From positions 449,190 to 513,189 of the forward strand of contig JACKNX010000002.1 in NCBI GenBank assembly GCA_024234635.1: a DNA stretch of 64,000 nt, read 5' to 3'. Positions 23,970 to 33,668 of the stretch are shown here, in pieces. The position numbers were made by a program, and so were the translations under genes. Below the pieces are notes generated by a model. That model was not told the origin of the DNA. It did not search any database and saw only the letters and a program-made list of their open reading frames with translations. The stretch's first letter is position 1; every line of letters begins with the position of its first letter. The stretch comes from Pseudomonadales bacterium (lineage in GTDB: Bacteria > Pseudomonadota > Gammaproteobacteria > Pseudomonadales > Azotimanducaceae).

Positions 23970-25172
23970 ATGCGCGGCACCTATATCACAGCGTTTTTGA
24001 TCGCTGCCGTCCTGATCGCCTGGCTGGCCAGCGGCCTGCGCTCGGAGCACGGCGGCCAGCCGCCGGCTTCGATCAACGAAGCCAATGCGCAGGCAGCTGC
24101 CAGGGCAGACGACCGCCCGCCAACGCGGGTGCGCGCCCGTGTGGTGGAAGCCGAATCCCACACCGCGGTACTGACAGTGCGAGGCCGCACGGAAAACAAA
24201 CGCACCGTCGTCGTGCGGGCGGAAACCTCCGGAAAAATTGCCGCTCGTCCGGTCGAGCGGGGCTCCCGCGTGGCCGCGGGCGATCTGCTGTGCCGAATCA
24301 ACCTGGATGCCCGGGACGCCTCCCGCACACAGGCTGCGGAAGCCCTCAACCAGGCGCGCATCGACTTCGACGGCACCATCCGGCTGAAGCGCCAGGGTCT
24401 TGTCGCCGATACGGCCGTGGCATCGGCGAAGGCGCGCCTCGCGGCCGCGGAAGCCGATGTCGAACGGGCCGAGCTGGAGATTCGACGTACAGCCATCCGC
24501 GCGCCGTTCAGCGGCATCGTGGAAGACGTCAATGCCGAACTCGGAGACTATGTCAGTCCTGGTGCACCCTGCGTGACGCTGGTGGACCTGGACCCCATGC
24601 TCCTCGTCGGAGCGGTGGCCGAGCGCGACGTCAGCGATCTGCATGTGGGCAAGCCGGTTACCGGCCGGCTCATCGACGGACGACGCGTCACCGGCTCCCT
24701 GACGTTCGTCGGCCAGCAGAGCGACGCGGATACCCGCACCTATCCCATCGAGATCGAATTGCCAAACGCCGATCACGCCCTGCGCAGCGGTATCACCGCG
24801 GAGATCGACATCCCCGTACGGGAGACGCGCGCGCACAAGATCAGCCCGGCCCTGCTGGCGCTGGACGACGCGGGCAATACGGGTATTCGCCTGTTGAACG
24901 ACGACAACATCGTCGAGTTCCACCAGGTGGTCATCCTCAACCAGGAAAACGATGGCATCTGGCTGGGCGGCCTGCCGGCGCGCGCCACCATCATCACCGT
25001 CGGCCAGGAAATGGTGGTGCCAGGTGAGCGCGTGGATCCGGTTTTCGAACCCTCCGGAGCGATGCCCGCCCAGTCTCAGCCACCCAGTACCGACCCGAAA
25101 GGTGCGCAGCGTGACCAGACGGGATTGAGCGGCGTTCCCGCGGAAGCGATCGCCGCGCCGTCACCAGCATGA
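23970..25172 (+). CDS. RND efflux periplasmic adaptor (membrane fusion protein)
   Basis: A 400-residue HlyD/AcrA-type adaptor. It has an N-terminal membrane anchor (about residues 5-20, no lipobox), a split lipoyl domain around a helical hairpin (LNQARIDFDGTIRLKRQGL), the typical RAPFSGIVEDVNAELGDYV segment, and a beta-barrel part. The last 40 residues are Pro/Ser/Ala rich and look disordered. The stop overlaps the pump start (ATGA at 25169-25172). The 273-bp gap upstream has an AT-rich end near 23880-23930 that may hold the promoter. No outer-membrane factor gene is adjacent. Confidence 0.9.
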   Translation: MRGTYITAFLIAAVLIAWLASGLRSEHGGQPPASINEANAQAAARADDRPPTRVRARVVEAESHTAVLTVRGRTENKRTVVVRAETSGKIAARPVERGSRVAAGDLLCRINLDARDASRTQAAEALNQARIDFDGTIRLKRQGLVADTAVASAKARLAAAEADVERAELEIRRTAIRAPFSGIVEDVNAELGDYVSPGAPCVTLVDLDPMLLVGAVAERDVSDLHVGKPVTGRLIDGRRVTGSLTFVGQQSDADTRTYPIEIELPNADHALRSGITAEIDIPVRETRAHKISPALLALDDAGNTGIRLLNDDNIVEFHQVVILNQENDGIWLGGLPARATIITVGQEMVVPGERVDPVFEPSGAMPAQSQPPSTDPKGAQRDQTGLSGVPAEAIAAPSPA

Positions 25173-28100
25173 ATGCCTTCATTGAAGCGGCGATAAACCG
25201 CACACGCACCACCCTGCTCGCGCTGGTGATGATCGTCATCGCCGGTGTGTTCGCGCGTGGCGCCATGCCCATCGAAAACGACCCGCACATCCAGGTCCCG
25301 TTCTTTGTCGTCACGCTCATCCACGAAGGGATATCACCGGAAGATGCCGAGCGCCTCCTGGTGATGCCGATGGAAGTGGAGATCCGGGCCGTGGAAGGCC
25401 TGGAGGAAATGACCGCGTACGCCTACGAAGGCGGGGCCGCGCTCATGGTGGAATTTGATGCGGATTACAACCTCGAGCGTGCGCTGTCCGATGTGCGCGA
25501 AGCCGTGGACCGCGCCAAACCGAAACTGCCGAGCGATACGGAAGAGCCGATCATCAATGAGGAGTCGACCGACGACTTTCCCATCCTGCAGGTGAATCTG
25601 GTTTCCGAAGGGTTGCCGGAACGCCTCGTCTACAACCTCGCCATCGATCTGCGCGATCGCATCCGCGCCATACCGGATGTTCGCGAGGTGGAACTCAGCG
25701 GACACCGTGAGGAGATGCTGGAGGCGGTCATCGACCCGCAGGCGCTCGAGTCCTACCAGATCTCCGGTGAGGAACTGATCACAACGATCATGCGCAACAA
25801 CCGGCTGATTCCTGCCGGCAGCATGGACACCGGCAATGGACGCTTCTCGGTGAAGGTGCCGAGCCTCATCGAGGAGGCCCGGGACCTGTTCGATCTGCCC
25901 ATTCGCGCGAAGGACGGTAATGTCGTCACGGTGCGTGACGTGGCAACGGTGCACCGCACATTCAAGGACCGCAGTACCTACGCCCGCGTCAACGGCAAGG
26001 ATGCGATCACGTTGCGTGTGGAGAAACGCGCCCAGGCCAACATCATCGACACGGTTCACGCCGCCAAAGCGGTGGTGGAAGACTTCCGAACCACGATGCC
26101 TTCAGCGGTGGAAGTGTTCTACACCCAGGACCAGGCGCCGTTCGCGGAAAACCAGGTCAACGAACTGCAGGGCAACATCTTCACCGCACTGGCCCTGGTC
26201 ATGGTGGTTGTCGTCGGTGCAATCGGTTTTCGCAGCGGTGTCATCGTGGGCCTTGGCATCCCGGTTTCGTTCCTGTTTTCGATCATTTTCATCTACTCGC
26301 TCGGCTATACCTTCAACTTCATGGTGATGTTCGGGCTGTTGCTGGGTCTGGGCATGCTCATCGACGGCGCTATCGTCGTCACCGAATACGCCGACCGGAA
26401 GATGGTGGAAGGATACTCGCCGCGCAGCGCCTACACCCTGGCGGCCAAACGCATGTTCTGGCCGGTCACCGCGTCGGTGGCAACCACGCTCGCCGCCTTC
26501 CTGCCCCTGATGTTCTGGCCGGGCATTTCCGGCAAGTTCATGCGCTACCTGCCTGTTACCGTGTTCACCGTATTGTCAGGCTCGCTGCTGTACGCACTGA
26601 TTTTCGGGCCGGTACTCGGCGCACTGTTCGGCAAGGCAAGCGCCCGCGATGAAAAGGCGCAGCGCACGCTGCAGGAACTGGAAGATGGCGACCCGCGGCT
26701 GCTCTCGTCGTTCACCGGCATCTATGCCCGCTTTCTCTCCGGCGCCACACGCAATGCGGTGGTAACGCTCGGCATCGCGCTGCTGGCCATGTTCCTGTGC
26801 TTCTGGGCCTACGGCAACTACGGCAAGGGCATGATGTTCATGTCCGATTCGGAGCCGCACTTCGGTATCGTCACCGTTCGCGCCCGCGGCAACCTGAGCG
26901 CGCAGGAAATCGACCGGCTGGTACGCGATGTCGACGCGCGCATCGCGGAGATCGACGGCGTGCAGAGCGCCAATACCCAGACCATGATCCAGGGCGGACC
27001 GTCACGGTCCGGCTTCGACCGCATCGGCTCCATCTTCGTGGAGCTGCACGAACAGCGTTACCTCAAGCGCACGGGCTCCGAGATCTTCGAGGAGATCCGC
27101 CAGCGAACCAGCGACCTCGCCGGTATCTCGGTGGAAATCCAGGAGATGGAACAGGGACCGCCGACGGGCAAGCCGGTGCAGATCGAATTCGCCTCCTATA
27201 CGCGCTCCCTGCTCGAGCCGGCCGTGACACGCGTGGTCGACTATCTGAAGGAAAACGTTCCGCAGGTGCGCGATATCGACGACACGCGATCCCTGCCCGG
27301 CCTGGAATGGGAACTCACCGTGGATCGCGCCCAGGCAGCCATATACGGCGCCGACGTGACCCAGGTCGGACTGGCGGTCCAGCTCGTCACCAACGGCGTT
27401 CTGGTTGGCAAGTACCGGCCCGACAAGTCTGACGACGATGTGGACATCCGGGTGCGCTACCCGTCCGAGTACCGCGGCGTGAACGCGCTCGACGATCTGC
27501 GCATCATGACGCGGCAGGGAATGGTGCCGATTTCCAACTTCGTTACCCGCAAGCCGGCGCCAAACGTGGATACGACCCAGCGCATCGACGGGGTGCCCGT
27601 TGAGTTCGTGCGCGCCAACGTGGCGGCGGACGTGCTCGCCGATGACGTGGTGAAGCAGATCGAAGCGTGGGTGAAGTCACAGGAGTGGGATCCCCGCCTG
27701 AACATCCGCTTCCGTGGCGCCAATGAAGAACAGGCAGAGGCAATGGCCTTTGTCGGCGTCGCCTTCCTGCTGTCACTTCTGCTGATGTTTGCGCTTCTCG
27801 TCACCCAGTTCAACAGCTTGTACCAGGCCACGCTGATCCTGTTCGCCGTGGTGTTTTCCACCGCTGGCGTACTGTTGTGGCTGCTGATTTCGCAACAACC
27901 GTTCTCCGCCATCATGACCGGTATCGGCATCGTCGCGCTGGCCGGCATCGTGGTGAACAACAACATCATCCTCATCGACGCCTACAATCACCTGCGCAAG
28001 GAGCATCCGGAGCTGGACTACGTCTCCCTCATCGTACGTACGGGCGCCCAACGTTTGCGCCCCGTGATGCTCACCACCATCACAACCGTCTTCGGACTCC

Positions 28101-28357
28101 TGCCTCTGGCGAGCAACATCAGCATCGACCTGGTGTCGCGGGAGATCGTGGTCGGCAGCCAGATGTCCATGTTCTGGGTGCCGCTGTCGCAGGCCATCGT
28201 TGCTGGTCTGGCGGTTTCCACCCTGCTCACGCTGGTGACGACACCGGCGATGCTCGCCCTCCCGCACCAGCTGAGGGGTTTGTGGCAAAGACGCGCGGGC
28301 AAATCCCCGGCCCCCGCAACAACAACCACCAGCCGCGGTACATTCGCCACCGACTGA
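25169..28357 (+). CDS. RND family efflux pump, inner-membrane transporter
   Basis: A 1062-residue AcrB-superfamily proton antiporter with 12 predicted membrane helices and two large periplasmic domains. In AcrB the proton relay uses two aspartates in helix 4 and a lysine in helix 10. Here helix 4 reads GMLIDGAIVVTE (one Asp, the second replaced by Gly) and helix 10 reads GIVVNNNIILID (Lys replaced by Asn), a variant shared with some other RND subfamilies. Translational coupling to the adaptor is indicated by the ATGA overlap. Substrates are probably hydrophobic toxic compounds; the missing outer-membrane channel must be encoded elsewhere. Confidence 0.92.
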   Translation: MNAFIEAAINRTRTTLLALVMIVIAGVFARGAMPIENDPHIQVPFFVVTLIHEGISPEDAERLLVMPMEVEIRAVEGLEEMTAYAYEGGAALMVEFDADYNLERALSDVREAVDRAKPKLPSDTEEPIINEESTDDFPILQVNLVSEGLPERLVYNLAIDLRDRIRAIPDVREVELSGHREEMLEAVIDPQALESYQISGEELITTIMRNNRLIPAGSMDTGNGRFSVKVPSLIEEARDLFDLPIRAKDGNVVTVRDVATVHRTFKDRSTYARVNGKDAITLRVEKRAQANIIDTVHAAKAVVEDFRTTMPSAVEVFYTQDQAPFAENQVNELQGNIFTALALVMVVVVGAIGFRSGVIVGLGIPVSFLFSIIFIYSLGYTFNFMVMFGLLLGLGMLIDGAIVVTEYADRKMVEGYSPRSAYTLAAKRMFWPVTASVATTLAAFLPLMFWPGISGKFMRYLPVTVFTVLSGSLLYALIFGPVLGALFGKASARDEKAQRTLQELEDGDPRLLSSFTGIYARFLSGATRNAVVTLGIALLAMFLCFWAYGNYGKGMMFMSDSEPHFGIVTVRARGNLSAQEIDRLVRDVDARIAEIDGVQSANTQTMIQGGPSRSGFDRIGSIFVELHEQRYLKRTGSEIFEEIRQRTSDLAGISVEIQEMEQGPPTGKPVQIEFASYTRSLLEPAVTRVVDYLKENVPQVRDIDDTRSLPGLEWELTVDRAQAAIYGADVTQVGLAVQLVTNGVLVGKYRPDKSDDDVDIRVRYPSEYRGVNALDDLRIMTRQGMVPISNFVTRKPAPNVDTTQRIDGVPVEFVRANVAADVLADDVVKQIEAWVKSQEWDPRLNIRFRGANEEQAEAMAFVGVAFLLSLLLMFALLVTQFNSLYQATLILFAVVFSTAGVLLWLLISQQPFSAIMTGIGIVALAGIVVNNNIILIDAYNHLRKEHPELDYVSLIVRTGAQRLRPVMLTTITTVFGLLPLASNISIDLVSREIVVGSQMSMFWVPLSQAIVAGLAVSTLLTLVTTPAMLALPHQLRGLWQRRAGKSPAPATTTTSRGTFATD

Positions 28358-28381
28358 CGTCTCAGCGCACGCTGATGACGT
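28357..28381 (+). terminator. Stem-loop at the end of the RND operon
   Basis: Arms ACGTC-TCAGCG and CGCTGA-T-GACGT pair with a two-base loop and one bulge, starting at the last base of the RND stop codon. No T run follows, so it may be a rho-assisted or processing structure rather than a classical terminator. Confidence 0.4.
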
Positions 28382-28545
28382 GCTGGCCAATTCGGGCAAC
28401 CACGGCTGCCGGCACAACAGGTCCCATGCCGAACGTCGTCCGCGGGCCGGTTTGAGTAGACCGCACCCTCCGCTGCGCAATGTATCGATAGCAGATACCG
28501 CGATAGCGGTGCTCTTTCGGTGCCGTGTTGAGTTAATCTGCGCGG

Positions 28546-31014
28546 GTGGACTGGATACTCCCACTCGATCACATCACCCTGACCCATATCGACCAGACCG
28601 GCGGCAAAGCTGCCCGCCTGGGTGCGCTCATGCGTGCCGGTTTCCCGGTACCGGACGGGTTTGTCATCACCGCGGACGCGTTCCTTCTGCACCACCCCAT
28701 CTTTCTGGATACGCGGCCGCCGCCTCCCCGCCTGTCCCCGGAATTCATGAAATCGCTCGCGGACGCCTTCCAGGCGTACTTTGCACCCGGCGAGCGCGTT
28801 GCGGTACGCAGCTCCGGCGTAGATGAAGACGGGCAGGGCGCAAGCTTCGCCGGCCAGCACGCAACGTACTACTACATCGACGCTGCAACACTGGAGCAGG
28901 CGGTTGTCGATTGCTGGATGTCCCTGTGGAGCCCACCAGCGCTGGCCTATCGTGCCAGCCGCGACAAGCCCATCCGGCCAATGGCCGTGATCGTGCAGAA
29001 ACTGGTGGATGCCCGGCGTTCCGGCGTCTGCTTCTCCCGCGACCCTCTGGACCCACGGGCCGGCACGGTAGTCATCGAAGCGAGCTGGGGACTGGGCGCC
29101 GCACTCGTGGATGGTCGGGTGCAACCGGACCGGCTGCGCGTGGATGATCGCGGCGCGGTCACGCTGCTTCAACTCGGCGACAAACGGGAACGCGTGGCGG
29201 CCACGCGCGCCGACCCGTCCATGGGGCGTCTGGAAGCGGTGCCGGAACATCTGCGTACCGCCCGCGTGCTCACCGACGATGACGCCTTCCAGTTGCATGA
29301 GATCACGGAGCAGATCGAAACCCTCTTCGGTGAGCCGGTTGACGTGGAATGGGCGTACGACGCGGACACGCTGCACATCCTGCAGGCCCGTCCGATCACG
29401 ACCCTCACCACCGGCGAACCAGCACCTGTTGGGCCGATGGTGTTGTTCAAACCGCTTGCGGAGAATTTCACCGAACCGTTGACCCCCTTGACGGTGAGCC
29501 TGATGCAGGCCGTCATACCTCCCGGCAGCACCTTCGTGGACGGCCGCCTGTACGTCGGCTTCGCAGCCTTGCGCCGTTTCATGCCGCTGAAGCTGACGGA
29601 TGCCGAATGCGTCGACCTGCTGCTGCTGCGCCGCATGCCCGACCCCATGGTGCCCCATCCAGGGCGACTGGCCCTCCTGCTCGCTGGCCTGGGAGTGGTC
29701 TGGCTCAGTCAGGGAGCCTTCTGGTCACGTAGTGCCCGCCTAATGCCGCAGGCCCTGGAGCGCTTTCCGCCCTGGCTCGAGGGTGTGGCCCGGCAAACAG
29801 GCAACGACCCGGTTCGCTTCATGCGGGCGACAATGTTCGGCGCGTCGCCGTTTGCTCCGGTGTGGCGCGACGTGCTGGCGCTGAACATCTCCGCCGGCCG
29901 CTATTTCCTTCTGATGGGACTCGCGCGCCAGCTTCTCAGGCGCTGGGCGCCGTCACTCGACCCGGACCTCCTGGCCGACCTGGTCCATGACGAAAGCGAT
30001 ATGTGGAGCCGGCGCATGCTCGACGCAGTGCGCGAACTCGCCTCGCTGGCCAACGCGCACCCGGACGCACAAAAAGCGTTGCGGGCAGGCGATTGCCTGA
30101 CCCAGGTTCGCCTGTTGCCACAGGACCACCCGTTTGTCGTTGGGCTTGGAGATTTCCTGCGCACCTACGGACATCGCGGCCCGCGCGAAATGGATCTGGC
30201 GTCCCCGCGCTGGCGTGAGGACCCGACGCCGGTGCTGATCATGATTCGCAACCAGCTTTCCCTGCCGGAGGCGGGCAGCAACGCCGCCTATGCGCAACAC
30301 CTGGTGGCGCGCGACAAACTTCGACGGCAACTCGGCAACGGACTGAAGGCGCGCTGTATCAACCGCCTTGTCAGTCGCATCCGTTATTACATTGCGCTGC
30401 GCGAAAATACGCGGCACTACCACACGATGCTGTTCGACAGGCTGCGTCGCAAACTGACGTCACTGGAGCACGACCTGCTGCTGGCGGAAAAAATCAAGAC
30501 AGCCGGCGATCTGTTTTTCCTCACCTGGCCGGAGGTACGCAGCCTGCAGGCAGCGGATCAGCCCAGCGTCGCGCTCGCCGGCGTCATTCGGGAGCGTCGT
30601 ATCGCCCACCAGCGCCTGGCACGCACACGACCACCTGAGACCCTGAATCTCCATCTCGCACATGCCCTGATGCCTGACGAGGACGCCAACGTTCTGTATG
30701 GACAACGGGCCAGTTCCGGCGAAGCCGAAGGCGTCGCGCGGGTCGTGCTGCATCCGGATCAGGCCGGCCATATTCAACCGGGCGATATCCTGATCGCGCC
30801 CTACACCGATCCCACCTGGACGCCGCTGTTTCCATCGCTGGCGGGCATCGTCGTCGGCATGGGCAGCTACCTTTCGCATGCCGGCACCATTGCCAGGGAG
30901 CTGCGCATCCCCTGTCTGGTGGACGTGCGCGACTGTGTTTCACGCATTCGCGATGGGCAGCGGGTAAGGCTCTGCGCTGATCTGGGCTTCGTACAGCTGG
31001 TGGACGGGCCATGA
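28546..31014 (+). CDS. PEP synthase-like phosphotransferase (rifampin phosphotransferase architecture)
   Basis: An 822-residue dikinase-type protein. The N-terminal third is an ATP-grasp PPDK domain (TGGKAARLGALMRAGFPVPDGF near 18-39; VRSSGVDEDGQGASFAGQ near 87-104; GVCFSRDP). A long middle region (about 310-700) shows no PEP-binding TIM barrel by eye. The C-terminal swivelling domain has the phosphohistidine motif GSYLSHAGTIARE (about 770-782). ATP-grasp/middle/His order and length match rifampin phosphotransferase and related uncharacterised proteins better than PEP synthase. Start GTG 28546. It overlaps a small membrane protein gene by ATGA. Real substrate unknown. Confidence 0.83.
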   Translation: MDWILPLDHITLTHIDQTGGKAARLGALMRAGFPVPDGFVITADAFLLHHPIFLDTRPPPPRLSPEFMKSLADAFQAYFAPGERVAVRSSGVDEDGQGASFAGQHATYYYIDAATLEQAVVDCWMSLWSPPALAYRASRDKPIRPMAVIVQKLVDARRSGVCFSRDPLDPRAGTVVIEASWGLGAALVDGRVQPDRLRVDDRGAVTLLQLGDKRERVAATRADPSMGRLEAVPEHLRTARVLTDDDAFQLHEITEQIETLFGEPVDVEWAYDADTLHILQARPITTLTTGEPAPVGPMVLFKPLAENFTEPLTPLTVSLMQAVIPPGSTFVDGRLYVGFAALRRFMPLKLTDAECVDLLLLRRMPDPMVPHPGRLALLLAGLGVVWLSQGAFWSRSARLMPQALERFPPWLEGVARQTGNDPVRFMRATMFGASPFAPVWRDVLALNISAGRYFLLMGLARQLLRRWAPSLDPDLLADLVHDESDMWSRRMLDAVRELASLANAHPDAQKALRAGDCLTQVRLLPQDHPFVVGLGDFLRTYGHRGPREMDLASPRWREDPTPVLIMIRNQLSLPEAGSNAAYAQHLVARDKLRRQLGNGLKARCINRLVSRIRYYIALRENTRHYHTMLFDRLRRKLTSLEHDLLLAEKIKTAGDLFFLTWPEVRSLQAADQPSVALAGVIRERRIAHQRLARTRPPETLNLHLAHALMPDEDANVLYGQRASSGEAEGVARVVLHPDQAGHIQPGDILIAPYTDPTWTPLFPSLAGIVVGMGSYLSHAGTIARELRIPCLVDVRDCVSRIRDGQRVRLCADLGFVQLVDGP

Positions 31015-31271
31015 CCCAGGCCCTGCTCACGCTGGCGCTGTTGCCCCTGTCGAGCGGTTTTCTGGCGGCCGTCATGAGTTTGCGCGACGGCGCCTCGATG
31101 ACCTGGGGCCTGGTGCGTGTGATGTGGCTCGCGGCGCTGCTGCTGCTTGCGATCGTGGTGTTTCCGGACGCGGGGAAAAGAGCTGTCGTGGTATCGCTCG
31201 GCATCCTGCTCACAATGCAGTGCGTGAGCTGGCTCGTCCGTCAATGGTGGGGGCGCAATCGCCTGTCCTGA
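31011..31271 (+). CDS. Small three-helix membrane protein coupled to the phosphotransferase
   Basis: An 86-residue hydrophobic protein with about three predicted membrane helices (residues 4-24, 32-50, 58-76) and a basic C-terminus (RQWWGRNRLS). ATG 31011 overlaps the phosphotransferase stop by four bases, so translation is coupled and a joint function is likely. No family is recognised. Confidence 0.65.
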   Translation: MTQALLTLALLPLSSGFLAAVMSLRDGASMTWGLVRVMWLAALLLLAIVVFPDAGKRAVVVSLGILLTMQCVSWLVRQWWGRNRLS

Positions 31272-31294
31272 GTGCCCCGGGGAAGGGGAAAAGC

Positions 31295-31347
31295 AAGCTC
31301 CGGCGGCCGGGGGATTGGAGGGGGAGAGAGCTCGACCACCGGAGCTT
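31295..31347. repeat. Inverted repeat in G-rich convergent gap
   Basis: Perfect 9-bp arms AAGCTCCGG (31295-31303) and CCGGAGCTT (31339-31347) enclose a G-rich 35-base loop with two G5-type runs. The gap separates convergent genes, so a terminator role for one or both is possible; there is no T tract. Confidence 0.45.
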
Positions 31348-31440
31348 GGGGCGGCTTCATCGGATCCAGTCCATGAATCCATCACCGCCTGGTTTTAGGT
31401 ATAGCAGAGGTTTCGAAATGCGCCCGGCGCTGACGAAAAT

Positions 31441-32295
31441 TCAGCCCCTGGCGGCAAGCGCATCGGCAAACGCCACCACCCGCTCCGCTTCCGCGGCGTG
31501 CAGGTTCTCCACCAGATTACCGTCCAGCACCGCCACCCCCCTGCCCGCCGCCAGGGCTTCCTGCCACACCGCCAGCACCCGCCGTGCATGGTCCACACCG
31601 GCTGCGTCGATGCCGTAGGTCTCGTTGGCAATATCCACCTGGCCGGGGTGAATCAGCGTCTTGCCGTCAAAGCCCATGGCGCGCCCCTGCTCACACGCAT
31701 CGCGGAAGGATTCAAGGTTGCGGAACTCCAGGTGCACGCCATCGAGGATTACCTTGCCCGCCGCCCGCGCCGCGAGCACACAATGCTGCAACGCGTAGTG
31801 CAGGTTGCTTCGCGAAGGTGTGTGCGTGGCATGCAACTCCTTGACCAGGTCACTGGTACCCATGACCAGTGCGGCCACCCGTGGATGCGCAGCCAGACTG
31901 CGCGCGTCGAGCACACCGATGGGCGTCTCGATCATGATCCACAGCGGAACCTGACGACCACCCAGGCGATCCAGTTCGGCGCAGATGGCATCAATCTGCG
32001 CGAGACGTTCGATCTTCGGAAACAGCAGGCCTGCCACCGGTTCCCCGGCAAACGTGGCGAGATCCGCGGCGCCCCAGGGAGTTTCCAGAGCGTTACACCG
32101 CACCAGAAGTTCCCGATAGCCATACGCGCCACTGCGGACGGCAGCCAGCACCTGCGCCCTGGCCGTGGTCTTGGCATCGGGCGCCACCGCATCCTCCAGG
32201 TCGAAGATCACGACGTCACAAGGCAGGTCACGGGCTTTCTCCAGCGCCCGCGCATTGGCGCCCGGCATGTACAGTACCGATCGTCTGGGTTTCAT
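31441..32295 (-). CDS. HpcH/HpaI aldolase / CitE-like CoA-ester lyase
   Basis: A 284-residue TIM-barrel lyase of the citrate-lyase beta / malyl-CoA lyase type. It begins RRSVLYMPGANARALEKA, with DVVIFDLEDAVAPDAK carrying metal-site acidic residues, an IMIETPIGV segment with the metal-binding glutamate (about residue 135) and the GTSDLVKE aspartate region. ATG 32295 has a GGGAGAG ribosome binding site. It is last of a leftward set with an SDR and a CMD-family gene, with a 36-bp gap from the SDR. It likely cleaves or forms a beta-hydroxyacyl-CoA such as citramalyl- or malyl-CoA; the substrate is not fixed by sequence. Confidence 0.88.
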   Translation of the reverse strand: MKPRRSVLYMPGANARALEKARDLPCDVVIFDLEDAVAPDAKTTARAQVLAAVRSGAYGYRELLVRCNALETPWGAADLATFAGEPVAGLLFPKIERLAQIDAICAELDRLGGRQVPLWIMIETPIGVLDARSLAAHPRVAALVMGTSDLVKELHATHTPSRSNLHYALQHCVLAARAAGKVILDGVHLEFRNLESFRDACEQGRAMGFDGKTLIHPGQVDIANETYGIDAAGVDHARRVLAVWQEALAAGRGVAVLDGNLVENLHAAEAERVVAFADALAARG

Positions 32296-32331
32296 GGCCT
32301 GCTCTCCCGATAAATTCCATAACGACGTATC

Positions 32332-33126
32332 TCAGCCGATCATGGCGGCCTGGCCGCCGTCCACGGGCAGACAGACGCCGGTGATGAAACGCGCCTCGTC
32401 AGACGCCAGGAACAGTGCCGCATTGGCGACGTCCCAGGCAGTGCCCATCCTGCCGCCGAGCGGCACCGCCGCGTCCCGGCGGGCGATGAGTTCGGCCCTG
32501 TCCGCGCCCTGTGCAACGTATCCCTCGATGGCCATGGGCGTATTCATGAGACCGGGCATGATCACGTTGGCGCGGATGTTGTATTTGGCGTTGCCGGTGG
32601 CGAGCGCATGCGTGTACGCGTTGAGGGCAGCCTTGGAGGTTTTGTAGGCGACGATACCCACGGCGCACACGGCGGCGACCGAGGAAATGTTGGTGATAAC
32701 GCCATGGCCCTGTTCACGCATCGGCTTGAGCACCTCGCGGCAGCTCAGCATGATGCCCTTCATGTTGACGTCGAAGATGCGGTCCCACACAGCCTCCGTC
32801 ATGGTGGCGGCGCTGCGATCGCCCGCTCCGATACCGACGTTGTTGTGCAGGATGTCGATCCGACCATATTGATCCAGGCATTGCGCAACAAAACGCGCGC
32901 AGTCCTGCGCCCGCGTGATGTCCGCCTCACAGGGACTGGCGTCGCCACCTGCCTCCCGGATCATCGCGACCGTCTCTTCCGCCGAATCGAGACGCCGGTC
33001 CACCACCAGCACACGTGCCCCTTCCTGCGCGAACCGCAGCGCCGTGGCCCGGCCGTTGCCGATCGTTTCACCCGGCGTCTGCCCGCCGCCCACCACCACG
33101 GCGATCCTGTCTGTCAGACGTCCCAT
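32332..33126 (-). CDS. Short-chain dehydrogenase/reductase
   Basis: A 264-residue classical SDR. The glycine-rich loop is lengthened (GGGQTPGETIGNGRA), a feature of one SDR subgroup; NNVGIG follows and the catalytic Ser and YKTSK (Tyr-X3-Lys) are intact, so it should be an active NAD(P)-dependent alcohol or ketone oxidoreductase. Its ATG (33126) lies upstream of the stop of the CMD-family gene, a 13-bp overlap that implies co-translation. It contrasts with the island's 18144 protein, which lacks the SDR catalytic lysine. Confidence 0.9.
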   Translation of the reverse strand: MGRLTDRIAVVVGGGQTPGETIGNGRATALRFAQEGARVLVVDRRLDSAEETVAMIREAGGDASPCEADITRAQDCARFVAQCLDQYGRIDILHNNVGIGAGDRSAATMTEAVWDRIFDVNMKGIMLSCREVLKPMREQGHGVITNISSVAAVCAVGIVAYKTSKAALNAYTHALATGNAKYNIRANVIMPGLMNTPMAIEGYVAQGADRAELIARRDAAVPLGGRMGTAWDVANAALFLASDEARFITGVCLPVDGGQAAMIG

Positions 33127-33668
33127 CCGGGCAACCCTTCATCCGCCTGTACGCCGAAGCTGTTGAGCGCCATCGACACGAGGTTGTACTGGCCCACCGT
33201 GAAGACGATGTCCATGAGCTGCTGTGTGTTGTAGTGCTCTGACAGACCCGCCCACGTTGAATCGCTGACATGTGCATCCGCGTGCAGCTCTTCCGTGGCG
33301 GTGAGCAGAAGACGGTCCTTGTCGCTGATGCCGGGGGTGGCCGACCCTGTCTTTGCCAGGCGGATTTCATCTTCGCTCATGCCCGCCTGCCGGGAGATCA
33401 GCACGTGCTGGCCCCACTCGTAGCCCGACTGGCACAGATAGCCAATGCGCAGGATCAGCAGCTCCCGGTCACGTACGGTGAGCGTGGACTTACCGAGGAT
33501 ATGATTGGCGAACACCATCCAGCGCCGCGCCAGCTCGGGGTGGTTACAGAGTGTCTTGAAGATGTTGAACACCCGCCCCTGCTTCGTGAACGGCTGCATC
33601 ATCTCCGCCGCTTCCGGGGTCCACTGGTCAGATTCCAGCGCCGGTATTCGAGGTTTGTCCAGTCGCAT
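33114..33668 (-). CDS. Carboxymuconolactone decarboxylase/AhpD-like family protein
   Basis: A 184-residue helical CMD-fold protein with the family segment RIGYLCQSGYEWGQHVLIS and AGMSEDEI. The CxxC redox pair of AhpD is absent, which argues against peroxidase-support activity and for the decarboxylase-like or uncharacterised branch. ATG 33668 gives the family-typical start MRLDKPRIPALE; a further 56 open codons upstream are not convincing. First gene of the leftward CMD-SDR-CitE operon, so a step in degradation of a cyclic or branched acid is plausible (inference). Confidence 0.83.
   Translation of the reverse strand: MRLDKPRIPALESDQWTPEAAEMMQPFTKQGRVFNIFKTLCNHPELARRWMVFANHILGKSTLTVRDRELLILRIGYLCQSGYEWGQHVLISRQAGMSEDEIRLAKTGSATPGISDKDRLLLTATEELHADAHVSDSTWAGLSEHYNTQQLMDIVFTVGQYNLVSMALNSFGVQADEGLPGWDV

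Noticed and set aside
28018..29658. Long minus-strand frame across the RND end and phosphotransferase start
   Set aside because: Antisense to two clear genes and the intervening gap; no domain.
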